In this document: positions 1 to 6,075 of the stretch, piece by piece
How the letters are laid out: each line of letters begins with the position of its first letter
How positions within the stretch are numbered: position 1 is the first letter of the stretch
NCBI GenBank assembly: GCA_947460065.1
Contig: CANHGF010000038.1
Span: 1-12,257, forward strand
Source: Comamonadaceae bacterium
Lineage (GTDB): Bacteria > Pseudomonadota > Gammaproteobacteria > Burkholderiales > Burkholderiaceae_C
DNA length: 12,257 nucleotides
Reading direction: 5' to 3'
Position numbers and translations under genes: made by a program
The notes under the pieces: model-generated
What the model was told of the DNA's origin: nothing
Seen by the model: the letters and a program-made list of their open reading frames with translations, nothing else
The model's database searches: none

Positions 1-637
1 CTTCACCATGCTGCAACTGGCCCAGGCCACCGCCACCTTGGCCCAAGGCGGCGCGCAGTACAAGCCCCGCCTGGTGGTCGCCACCCAGGACAGCGTGTCG
101 CAGCGCATGCAGCCGGTGGCCGTCGCCGCACCCACCGAGCTGGGCTACAAGAGCGAACATGTGGCCTTGATCAAGCGTGCCCTGGCCAGCGTGACCCAGG
201 ACGGTACTTCGGCGCGTGTGTTTGCAGGCGCCGCTTACCTCAGTGCGGGCAAGACCGGTACGGCGCAGGCCGTCACCATCGGCCAGAAGGACAAATACAA
301 CGCCGGCAAGCTCGAGGAGCACCAGCGTGACCACTCGCTGTACATGGCTTTTGCGCCGGTCGATGCGCCGCAGGTCGCGCTGGCGGTGGTGGTTGAAAAC
401 GCCGGCTTCGGCGCGGCCCATGCTGCGCCGATCGCGCGTCGGGTGTTCGACTACCTGCTGCTGGGCCAGTACCCGAACGAGGAAGATCTGGCGGCGGTGC
501 AAAAAGGTCTGGCGGCCAACCCGATCGGCAAGCCGCGCGAGGCGGCCAGCCTCGACGTTGTGGGCAAGCCCCTGGTCGTTGTTGGCAACCCCATGTCAGG
601 CGCTTCGGCACCGGCCGCCGACCCGCGGCCACGGTGA
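1..637 (+). CDS. mrdA: Penicillin-binding protein 2 (peptidoglycan transpeptidase), C-terminal part
   Basis: Only the last 211 residues are present; the frame is open from base 2, so the gene begins left of the window. The fragment holds the end of the transpeptidase domain. It starts with FTMLQLAQATATLAQGG, characteristic of proteobacterial PBP2, and carries the third active-site motif K-T-G-T (lysine codon at 251-253). It ends with the RVFDYLLLGQYP segment and a Pro/Ala-rich tail typical of betaproteobacterial PBP2. The SxxK and SxN motifs lie outside the window. PBP2 crosslinks lateral-wall peptidoglycan in the periplasm with RodA and MreBCD during rod elongation. No rodA follows on this strand: the next gene is convergent and ends 49 bp away, with no convincing T-run terminator in the gap. 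The family call is firm; the symbol is the usual one. Confidence 0.93.
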   Translation, partial: FTMLQLAQATATLAQGGAQYKPRLVVATQDSVSQRMQPVAVAAPTELGYKSEHVALIKRALASVTQDGTSARVFAGAAYLSAGKTGTAQAVTIGQKDKYNAGKLEEHQRDHSLYMAFAPVDAPQVALAVVVENAGFGAAHAAPIARRVFDYLLLGQYPNEEDLAAVQKGLAANPIGKPREAASLDVVGKPLVVVGNPMSGASAPAADPRPR

Positions 638-686
638 GGGGCCGGGTGCGGGCGATGAGAGCCGCGCTTTTCGGAGCCGCCGGGTA

Positions 687-1622
687 TCAGGAGGGCAGCA
701 GCCCCACCTTGGCCAGGCAGGCGGCAATCTCGGCCTTCTTCTTCGCATCGGGCAGCACCAGCGGCGCCCTGGCCGCCGCCGACTTCAGATGACCCATCTG
801 ATGCAGGGCCTCCTTGGTGGCCGCAAAGTAGCTGGTGAAGGTCTTGTGCAGCTGGTTTTCGAACACCGCGTCCATGATGGGCATGGCAAATTCGCTGTGG
901 ATCTGCTGGGCCACCTGGGCCGAGCCTTGGGTGGCCTCGTGCACCAGGTCGGACCAGCGCTGCGTGCCGATCACGCTGATGCCGATCAGCGCGCCATGCG
1001 CCTTGTGCAAGAGCATGCCCAGCAAAGCCGGCGCGTCTGAAGCCGCCAGGATGGACAGTTGATCGCCCACCGCGTTCATGATCTCGGCGAAGGTGGTGGG
1101 CGATGTGGCGCCCACCTTGACGCCGACCACGTGCGGCAAATCGGCCACCGCCTTCAGGGCCTCGGTGGTGTAGGCCACGCCCGATGACTCGCCGTACTGG
1201 AAGATGATCATCGGCAGCGCCACTTCGTCATTGAGCCGCTTGAACACCTTGCGCACCGACACCGGGTCGTGCGCCAGCATCCGGTAAGGCCGTACGTCAA
1301 AGGGCGGCAGCACCAGCAGCATGTCGGCGCCGGCGGCCTTGGCGTTGAGGCCTTGCACCACCAGGTCATCGATGTCATGGCTCTCAATGCCGGCAATCAG
1401 CTTGAGGCCGGTGGGCAGCACACTTTTGGCATGGGCCACGACCGAGCGGCGCTCCTCGGAGTTCATGGCCAGGATTTCGCCGGCATGACCGTTGACCGCA
1501 ATGCCGTACAGCCCGCTGGCCGAGCCCACCTGCCGAAGGTGGCGGGTCAGCTCCTCAAAGTCGATGGCGCCGCTTTCGGTAAAAGGGGTAACGGTGGCGG
1601 GGATCAGGCCGGTGATTTTCAT
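687..1622 (-). CDS. Dihydrodipicolinate synthase (DapA)-superfamily lyase/aldolase
   Basis: A 311-residue protein of the usual length for the class I, Schiff-base TIM-barrel DapA/N-acetylneuraminate-lyase superfamily. Visible features are the N-terminal GLIPATVTPF strand, the G45-H-A-G-E49 loop where DapA has GTTGE, the IIFQY segment with catalytic Tyr143, and VVGVKVGA with the Schiff-base Lys169. Members condense or cleave pyruvate or related 2-oxo acids with an aldehyde, or dehydrate sugar acids. The altered GHAGE loop argues against true lysine biosynthesis and for a catabolic aldolase or dehydratase; the substrate cannot be named. The ATG at 1620-1622 is preceded by AGGA seven bases upstream on the minus strand. 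The gene is divergent from the binding-protein gene at 1857 and converges on mrdA, so it may share the 1623-1856 control region with the transporter operon. Confidence 0.88.
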   Translation of the reverse strand: MKITGLIPATVTPFTESGAIDFEELTRHLRQVGSASGLYGIAVNGHAGEILAMNSEERRSVVAHAKSVLPTGLKLIAGIESHDIDDLVVQGLNAKAAGADMLLVLPPFDVRPYRMLAHDPVSVRKVFKRLNDEVALPMIIFQYGESSGVAYTTEALKAVADLPHVVGVKVGATSPTTFAEIMNAVGDQLSILAASDAPALLGMLLHKAHGALIGISVIGTQRWSDLVHEATQGSAQVAQQIHSEFAMPIMDAVFENQLHKTFTSYFAATKEALHQMGHLKSAAARAPLVLPDAKKKAEIAACLAKVGLLPS

Positions 1623-1758
1623 GCTTCATCCTGTGAAAAAAGGAGATGATTTAAAAACAGCAGCATCAAGCAGCTGCGCCGCGGCTTGCGTGGGCGCAGA
1701 GTTTAGGGTGCGCAGCGCATCCTCGGGTTTTCCTTGGTCCGTCTGCGCGCTAGCCCGA

Positions 1759-1787
1759 TTCCCATGGCGCCCGATGACACTTAGACT
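1759..1787 (+). promoter_or_regulatory. Candidate sigma70 promoter for the 1857-4315 operon
   Basis: TTCCCA (1759-1764) and TAGACT (1782-1787) match the -35 and -10 consensus at four of six bases each and are separated by exactly 17 bp. Transcription would start near 1794, leaving a leader of about 60 nt. No better pair was found by eye in the 234-bp divergent gap. This is a weak inference, since matches of this quality occur by chance. I found no convincing promoter for the minus-strand gene in the same gap. Confidence 0.3.
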
Positions 1788-1788
1788 G

Positions 1789-1805
1789 CGAAGCTTCAGG
1801 CTTCG
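1789..1805 (+). repeat. Perfect 6-bp inverted repeat in the leader of the binding-protein gene
   Basis: CGAAGC and GCTTCG flank a five-base spacer (TTCAG), directly after the candidate -10 box and about 50 bp before the start codon at 1857. There is no T-run, so it is not an intrinsic terminator. It could be a regulator half-site pair around the transcription start or a leader hairpin. A repeat this short can also arise by chance. Confidence 0.35.
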
Positions 1806-1843
1806 GTGCTGCAGTGCAGTACTCGGGCCCGCCGTTTCAATGC

Positions 1844-1850
1844 AAGGAGG
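1844..1850 (+). promoter_or_regulatory. Ribosome binding site fixing the start at 1857
   Basis: AAGGAGG is an almost full anti-Shine-Dalgarno match six bases before the ATG at 1857. The in-frame start further upstream at 1806 lacks such a site and would put a charged, non-signal-like extension before the signal peptide. The ATG at 1852 lies in another frame and is too close. Confidence 0.85.
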
Positions 1851-1856
1851 TATGCC

Positions 1857-2831
1857 ATGCAATTTATTCGTCGCCAAATTTTGAGTGCGCTTGCTCTGGG
1901 CCTGTTGGCCAGCTCGGGCGCATGGGCACAAAACTTCCCGAGCATCAAGCCGATACGGATTGTGGTGCCCTATGCGCCCGGTGGCCCGGTGGACGTGACG
2001 GCCCGCATCATGGCCGAGCGCATGGAGGCGCACCTGGGCCAACGCGTTTTGGTCGAGAACAAGGCCGGCGGCAATGCCACCATAGGCACCGAATTTGTGG
2101 CCCGTGCCGCCCCCGATGGTTACACCCTCCTGATGGCCGCGCCCGCGCACACCGCCAACCCCAGCCTGATCAAGTCCATCACCTTCGATACCGCCAAAGA
2201 CTTTGCGCCGATTGCCATGGTGATGGATCAGCCCATGCTCATTGCGGTCCATGCCTCCGTGCCGGCCAACAACGTCAAGGAACTGGTGGCGCTGGTCAAG
2301 GCCAATCCGAGCAAGTTCAACTACGGCACCTCGGGCGCGGGCGGCCCGCAGCACCTGATGGGTGAGTTGTTCAAGGCCGCTACCGGCACCCAGATCATGC
2401 ACGTCCCCTACAAAGGCGCAGCGCCTGCCGCTGCCGCACTTTTGGCCGGCGACACCCAGGTGGCCTTTAGTACCCCCACCAATATCTTGCCCCACGTCAA
2501 GTCCGGCAAGCTGCGGGCTCTGGCCAGCAGCACTGCGCGGCGCTCCCCGTTCTCGCCCGAGCTGCCCACCCTGGCCGAGTCGGGCGTGGCCGGTTTTGAG
2601 TATTCCTCCTGGACCGGACTGTTGGCGCCGGCGGCGACGCCGCGCGATGTGGTGCAAAAAATCAACGACGCGGTCATGAAGGCATTGGCAGAGAAAGAGA
2701 CCCGCGACAAGATGTTCCAAAACGGCATACAGCCGGTCGGCAGCTCGCCGGAGGAATTTGCGCGCTTCATTGCGCTGGACCTGGCGCGCTCGGCCAAGAT
2801 CATCCGGGAATCAGGAATACAGCCGGAATGA
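1857..2831 (+). CDS. Bug/TTT-family periplasmic solute-binding protein
   Basis: A 324-residue protein with a signal peptide: Arg-rich start, hydrophobic core LSALALGLLASS, and A-W-A before Q25 as the likely cleavage site. The mature protein has the hallmarks of the Bug family, the binding proteins of tripartite tricarboxylate transporters. These are the IRIVVPYAPGGPVDVTAR segment (about 34-50), ENKAGGNATIG (67-77), PDGYTLL (86-92), an AGGPQHL..E segment (161-170) and HVPYKGAAPAAAALLAG (182-198). Bug proteins bind small, usually carboxylated, metabolites in the periplasm. No TctA or TctB membrane genes are in the window, so it is an orphan that must use membrane partners elsewhere or act as a sensor. 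Its stop overlaps the next start (ATGA at 2828-2831), which ties it to the flavoprotein. Confidence 0.93.
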   Translation: MQFIRRQILSALALGLLASSGAWAQNFPSIKPIRIVVPYAPGGPVDVTARIMAERMEAHLGQRVLVENKAGGNATIGTEFVARAAPDGYTLLMAAPAHTANPSLIKSITFDTAKDFAPIAMVMDQPMLIAVHASVPANNVKELVALVKANPSKFNYGTSGAGGPQHLMGELFKAATGTQIMHVPYKGAAPAAAALLAGDTQVAFSTPTNILPHVKSGKLRALASSTARRSPFSPELPTLAESGVAGFEYSSWTGLLAPAATPRDVVQKINDAVMKALAEKETRDKMFQNGIQPVGSSPEEFARFIALDLARSAKIIRESGIQPE

Positions 2832-4315
2832 ATCAGCCAGGCGCTGGCGCGTCTATGCCGCAGGCCGCAGCCTTCGACGTGATCGTCGTCGGCGCTGGCG
2901 GCTCGGGCCTGGCCGCCGCCGCCAGTGCCGCGCAAAGCGGCGCTCGGGTGCTGGTGCTCGAGCGGCGCGCGCAGGTCGGCGGCACCACCTGGATGGCCGT
3001 CGGCTCGATCTCGGCGGCCCGCACGCAACTGCAGCAGCGCGCTGGCATCGACGATGACTTCGGTGGCTTTGTTGAAGATATGAACGCCTTTACCGCCGAC
3101 TTGCTGGCTCAGGACCATGCGCCGCTGCGGCGCATGCTGGCCGAGCAGGCCGGCATCACGGTGGACTGGCTGGCGCAGCAGGGGGTGGCTTTTGCCGGCC
3201 CCTACGAGGAGCCGCCGCATCGCATCCGGCGCATGCACAACACCATACCTGGCCCTGGCGCCATCGTGCAGCGCCTGCTGATCACCTGCAAGCGCCACGG
3301 CGTCAGCCTGCGCACCGGGATAACGGTCAGCCGCCTGCTGATGGACGCAGCCGGGCGGGTCGAGGGCGTTGAATATCTGGAGCAGGGCCAGCTCTGCCAG
3401 GCCATGGCGCGTGGCGGCGTGGTGCTGGCCAGCGGCGACTTCAGCGGCAGCCAGGCCATGCGGCAGGCACATTTGCCCGAGCCTGCCGCGCGCGCCAGCC
3501 CGATCAACCCGGACAACCAGGGTGAAGGCTTTCGCCTCGCGCAGGAGGCCGGCGCAGTGCTGGTTCACATGGACAAGATCTTCGGCCCGCAGATGCGCTT
3601 CGAGCGCAGCCAGCGCCCGGGTCTGAACGACACCCTGCCCTCTTGGCCCTGGCTGACCCGGCTGGGCGCGCTGTTCTTCATGCACGCGCCTGGCTGGATG
3701 CTGCAACCGCTGATCAAATCTTTGCTCATTGCCAATATGTCGCCGTCGGAAGAGCTGTTCAAGCAAGGCGCGGTGTTGGTGGACAAGCAGGGCCGGCGGC
3801 TCGATACCGCACGCCCGGCCGTGTCGGTGGCGATGACGCAAGAGCGGGCCGGCTATATCGTCATGCCCGGCGCGGTGGCCGACAAATTTCGCGCCCATCC
3901 CTTTTACCTATCGACCGCGCCCGGCATCGCTTATGCCTACGTGGGCGACTACGAGCGCGGCCGCCCCGATATCGTTCACCGCGCCAGCAGCCTGCCCGCG
4001 CTGGCCCAGGCCCTGGGCATGAACGCACAAGAGCTGGCCCAGTCCACCGATGCCGGTTCCGCACAAGGCCCTTGGCTCGCTCTGGGCCCGGTGCGCGCCA
4101 TGCTCACCACCACTGAGGGCGCGGTGCGGGTGGACACGAGCTGCCGCGTGCTCAATGCCAATGATCAGGTGATCGACGGCCTGTATGCGGTGGGCTGCAT
4201 CGGTCAAGGCGGTCTGCTGCTGCGCGGTCATGGCCTGCATCTTGCCTGGGCCTTTACCTCGGGTCGGGTGGCTGGCCAGGATGCGAGTCGTCAAGTCGCG
4301 CAGGGGGCAAGATGA
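2828..4315 (+). CDS. FAD-dependent dehydrogenase/reductase of the fumarate reductase flavoprotein class
   Basis: A 495-residue flavoprotein of the fumarate reductase/3-ketosteroid dehydrogenase/tricarballylate dehydrogenase type. The N-terminal FAD-binding motif is DVIVVGAGGSGLAAA (G22-x-G24-x-x-G27), followed by the acidic E45 and GGTT (51-54). The C-terminal flavin-contact region has GLYAVG (451-456), GQGG (459-462) and AWAFTSGRVAG (473-483). Residues about 273-304 form an unusually hydrophobic stretch in the substrate-capping region; I read this as cap structure or membrane contact, not a clear transmembrane helix. Such enzymes add or remove hydrogen across a C-C bond next to a carbonyl or carboxylate. 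The ATGA overlap implies translational coupling and a shared substrate with the binding protein. A later ATG at 2855 is possible, but the overlap favours 2828. The exact substrate is unknown. Confidence 0.88.
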   Translation: MNQPGAGASMPQAAAFDVIVVGAGGSGLAAAASAAQSGARVLVLERRAQVGGTTWMAVGSISAARTQLQQRAGIDDDFGGFVEDMNAFTADLLAQDHAPLRRMLAEQAGITVDWLAQQGVAFAGPYEEPPHRIRRMHNTIPGPGAIVQRLLITCKRHGVSLRTGITVSRLLMDAAGRVEGVEYLEQGQLCQAMARGGVVLASGDFSGSQAMRQAHLPEPAARASPINPDNQGEGFRLAQEAGAVLVHMDKIFGPQMRFERSQRPGLNDTLPSWPWLTRLGALFFMHAPGWMLQPLIKSLLIANMSPSEELFKQGAVLVDKQGRRLDTARPAVSVAMTQERAGYIVMPGAVADKFRAHPFYLSTAPGIAYAYVGDYERGRPDIVHRASSLPALAQALGMNAQELAQSTDAGSAQGPWLALGPVRAMLTTTEGAVRVDTSCRVLNANDQVIDGLYAVGCIGQGGLLLRGHGLHLAWAFTSGRVAGQDASRQVAQGAR

Positions 4316-4366
4316 ACCTGCTGCCACGCGCAAGCTCTGCACACAGTCGGTGCGCCAAAGCGCCAT

Positions 4367-4391
4367 CGCAGAGCGTGATGCACGCTCTGCG
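4367..4391. promoter_or_regulatory. Perfect 25-nt interrupted palindrome, candidate operator
   Basis: The arms CGCAGAGCGTG (4367-4377) and CACGCTCTGCG (4381-4391) are exact reverse complements separated by ATG. The half-site core GCTCTGC (4384-4390) recurs directly at 4334-4340, and an 8-bp palindrome CGTGCACG overlaps the right edge at 4390-4397. The element lies 50 bp upstream of the -35 box at 4442, in the non-coding gap after the flavoprotein gene. That position suits an activator or repressor site for the TRAP operon. Because 11-bp arms with a 3-nt loop also form a strong hairpin, it could instead help end transcription from the upstream operon, though there is no T-run. Confidence 0.6.
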
Positions 4392-4441
4392 TGCACGGCC
4401 CTCATCGTCAATCGCGAGGGCTGATGTGAGTGTTCTTGCGG

Positions 4442-4470
4442 TTGACAGTCCCCACAAGATTGTTGATAGT
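4442..4470 (+). promoter_or_regulatory. Sigma70 promoter of the TRAP transporter operon
   Basis: A perfect -35 hexamer TTGACA (4442-4447) is followed after exactly 17 bp by GATAGT (4465-4470), four of six matches to TATAAT. Transcription would begin near 4477, just upstream of the ribosome binding site AAGGAG (4484-4489), giving a very short leader of about 18 nt. The 179-bp gap (4316-4494) otherwise holds only the palindrome at 4367-4391. The TRAP genes can therefore be expressed separately from the upstream Bug/flavoprotein pair. Confidence 0.7.
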
Positions 4471-4494
4471 CCTACCCTTCAAAAAGGAGTGTTC

Positions 4495-5475
4495 ATGAAA
4501 AAACTCGTTGCGTCCCTGACCGCCGTTCTGGCGTGCCTGGGCCCAGTCGCGGCACAGGCCCAAGTCAAGTGGGACATGCCCACGCCCTATGCCGACTCTG
4601 AATTCCAGACCAAGAACGACTACCAGTTTGCCGAAGACGTCAAGAAGGCCAGCAATGGCGCTTTGGACATCAAGGTGCACAGCGCCAACTCGCTGATCAA
4701 AAACCCGGAGATCAAGCGCGCGGTGCAGACCGGCCAGGTGCAGATCGGCGAAATCTTCAAGCCCAACCTGGGGCCGGAAGATCCAGTCTTTGAGCTCGAT
4801 GCCATTCCGTTTTTTGCCGCCAGCTACAAAGAGGCGCGGGCCCTGCTCGAAGTCTCGCGCCCGGCCATCACCGAGAAGCTGATGAAGCAAGGCCTGCGCG
4901 TGCTCTACATGGTGCCGTGGCCCTCACAGGCTTTCTTCACCAAAAAGCCTATCAATTCGGTGGCCGAGCTCAAGGGCTTGAAGATGCGCACCTACAACGC
5001 GCAGACCGCTCGTCTGGCCCAGTTGATGGGTGTGGTTCCCACCACGGTGCAGGCCACCGAGATTCCCCAGGCCTTCACCTCGGGCATCATCGACACCATG
5101 TTCACCTCGGCGCCCACGGCCGTGACCACCAAGGCCTGGGACTACACCAAGTTCGTCTATGACACCCAGGCTTGGGTGCCCAAGAACGTGGTTTTCGTCA
5201 ATGAGCGCGCCTTCCAGGCTCTGCCTGAGGCGGTGCGTAAGGTGGTGCTCGAGCAGGCTGCCCTGGCCGAAAAGCGCGGCTGGGAATGGAGCCAGCGCGA
5301 CAACGACGAGTCGCCCAAAGTTCTGGTCAAGAACGGCATGACGCTGAACCCCATCAGCCCGGCCTTCAGCGCCGAGCTCAAGAAGATCGGCGACCAGATG
5401 CTCGACGACTGGCTGAAAAAAGCCGGCCCCGACGGCAAGAAGATCGTCGACGCCTACCGCGAAAAACTCAAGTAA
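4495..5475 (+). CDS. TRAP transporter substrate-binding protein (DctP family)
   Basis: A 326-residue periplasmic protein. The signal peptide has KK at its N-terminus, a hydrophobic core (VASLTAVLACLG) and likely cleavage after A22 (AAQA before Q23). Family landmarks are DPVFELDAIPFF (96-107), the LKGLKMRTYNAQT segment with Arg165, the conserved residue that salt-bridges a substrate carboxylate in DctP/SiaP proteins, and QATEIPQAFTSGIIDTMF (186-203). It delivers an organic acid anion to the DctQM membrane unit for sodium-driven symport. The start is set by AAGGAG (4484-4489) five bases before ATG; longer in-frame starts upstream would cross the promoter and lack a signal peptide at the N-terminus. 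The gene is followed by an intrinsic terminator, which would favour excess binding protein over permease. The family call is firm; the ligand is unknown. Confidence 0.94.
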   Translation: MKKLVASLTAVLACLGPVAAQAQVKWDMPTPYADSEFQTKNDYQFAEDVKKASNGALDIKVHSANSLIKNPEIKRAVQTGQVQIGEIFKPNLGPEDPVFELDAIPFFAASYKEARALLEVSRPAITEKLMKQGLRVLYMVPWPSQAFFTKKPINSVAELKGLKMRTYNAQTARLAQLMGVVPTTVQATEIPQAFTSGIIDTMFTSAPTAVTTKAWDYTKFVYDTQAWVPKNVVFVNERAFQALPEAVRKVVLEQAALAEKRGWEWSQRDNDESPKVLVKNGMTLNPISPAFSAELKKIGDQMLDDWLKKAGPDGKKIVDAYREKLK

Positions 5476-5492
5476 AACGACACTGCATGTCC

Positions 5493-5524
5493 AGCCCGCC
5501 CTCAAAGAGAGGCGGGCTTTTTTT
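5493..5524 (+). terminator. Intrinsic terminator between the dctP- and dctQ-type genes
   Basis: AGCCCGCC (5493-5500) pairs with GGCGGGCT (5511-5518). The inner CTC/GAG can pair around an AAA loop with one bulged A, and seven T residues follow (5518-5524). This is a classic GC-rich hairpin plus U-tract, 17 bases after the dctP stop and 15 bases before the dctQ start. No promoter is evident in the remaining gap, so downstream genes probably depend on readthrough. Confidence 0.85.
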
Positions 5525-5539
5525 CTAAGCAGGTAATTC

Positions 5540-6070
5540 ATGCGTTCTTTTGTGGACAAGCTCTATCTCGGCAGCGGCCTGCTGGCCGCCTTCTTCTTAT
5601 TCATGATTGGGGTGCTGGTGATCGCACAGGTTTTCGGCCGCCTGTTCGACTTCCTGATCCCCTCGGCCGATGACTTTGCCCGCCTGTGTTTGGCGGCCTC
5701 ATCGTTTTTGGCCCTGGCCCACACCCTGCGTCGGGGCGGGCATATCCGGGTCAACTTGTTGCTCGATCGCCTGTCTCCGACAGGTTCCCGGGTGCTTGAA
5801 TTGCTGTGCCTGGGTTTTGGCACTGCGCTGATGGCCTACTTCAGCTACTACTGCTTTGACATGGTGTATGACGGCATCTTGTTCCCCGACTACACCATCG
5901 GCCTGATCCCCATCCCGAAATGGATACCGCAGATCGGCATGACCATAGGCGTGGTGCTGCTGTTCATCGCCTTTGCCGATGACCTGGTCTGTGTCATCAG
6001 GGGCGAGCTGCCCTCGTATCAACGAAACGCCTCCGACAACCCTGAAGATCGCCACGCGGCGCACGAGTAA
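5540..6070 (+). CDS. TRAP transporter small permease (DctQ family)
   Basis: A 176-residue integral membrane protein with four predicted helices, at about residues 9-34, 47-64, 86-107 and 130-152. This is the standard DctQ topology. The conserved cytoplasmic-loop motif HTLRRGGHIRVNLLLDRL (61-78) is clear. DctQ forms the scaffold subunit that, with DctM, makes the membrane part of the TRAP transporter. The C-terminal tail (about 155-176) is hydrophilic. The start follows AGCAGG shortly upstream, a modest ribosome binding site. The dctM-type gene begins five bases after the stop, so the two are surely cotranscribed. Confidence 0.92.
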   Translation: MRSFVDKLYLGSGLLAAFFLFMIGVLVIAQVFGRLFDFLIPSADDFARLCLAASSFLALAHTLRRGGHIRVNLLLDRLSPTGSRVLELLCLGFGTALMAYFSYYCFDMVYDGILFPDYTIGLIPIPKWIPQIGMTIGVVLLFIAFADDLVCVIRGELPSYQRNASDNPEDRHAAHE

Positions 6071-6075
6071 ACACC

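Noticed and set aside
784..807. Short inverted repeat CAGATG/CATCTG inside the lyase gene.
   Set aside because: Six-base arms within coding sequence are expected by chance, and nothing nearby supports a function.
1626..2720. Minus-strand open frame spanning the divergent intergenic region and the Bug gene.
   Set aside because: It is antisense to a well-supported binding protein, with Gly/His/Arg-rich composition typical of a mirror frame.
2408..3898. Long minus-strand open frame (about 496 codons) opposite the Bug and flavoprotein genes.
   Set aside because: It runs across two well-supported plus-strand genes, and its product is a low-complexity His/Gly/Arg/Ala-rich sequence without recognisable domains. 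It is a high-GC antisense shadow.
4312..4494. In-frame 61-residue extension of the DctP-type protein starting at 4312.
   Set aside because: It would overlap the flavoprotein stop, cross the promoter and palindrome, and bury the signal peptide; the ATG at 4495 has an excellent ribosome binding site.
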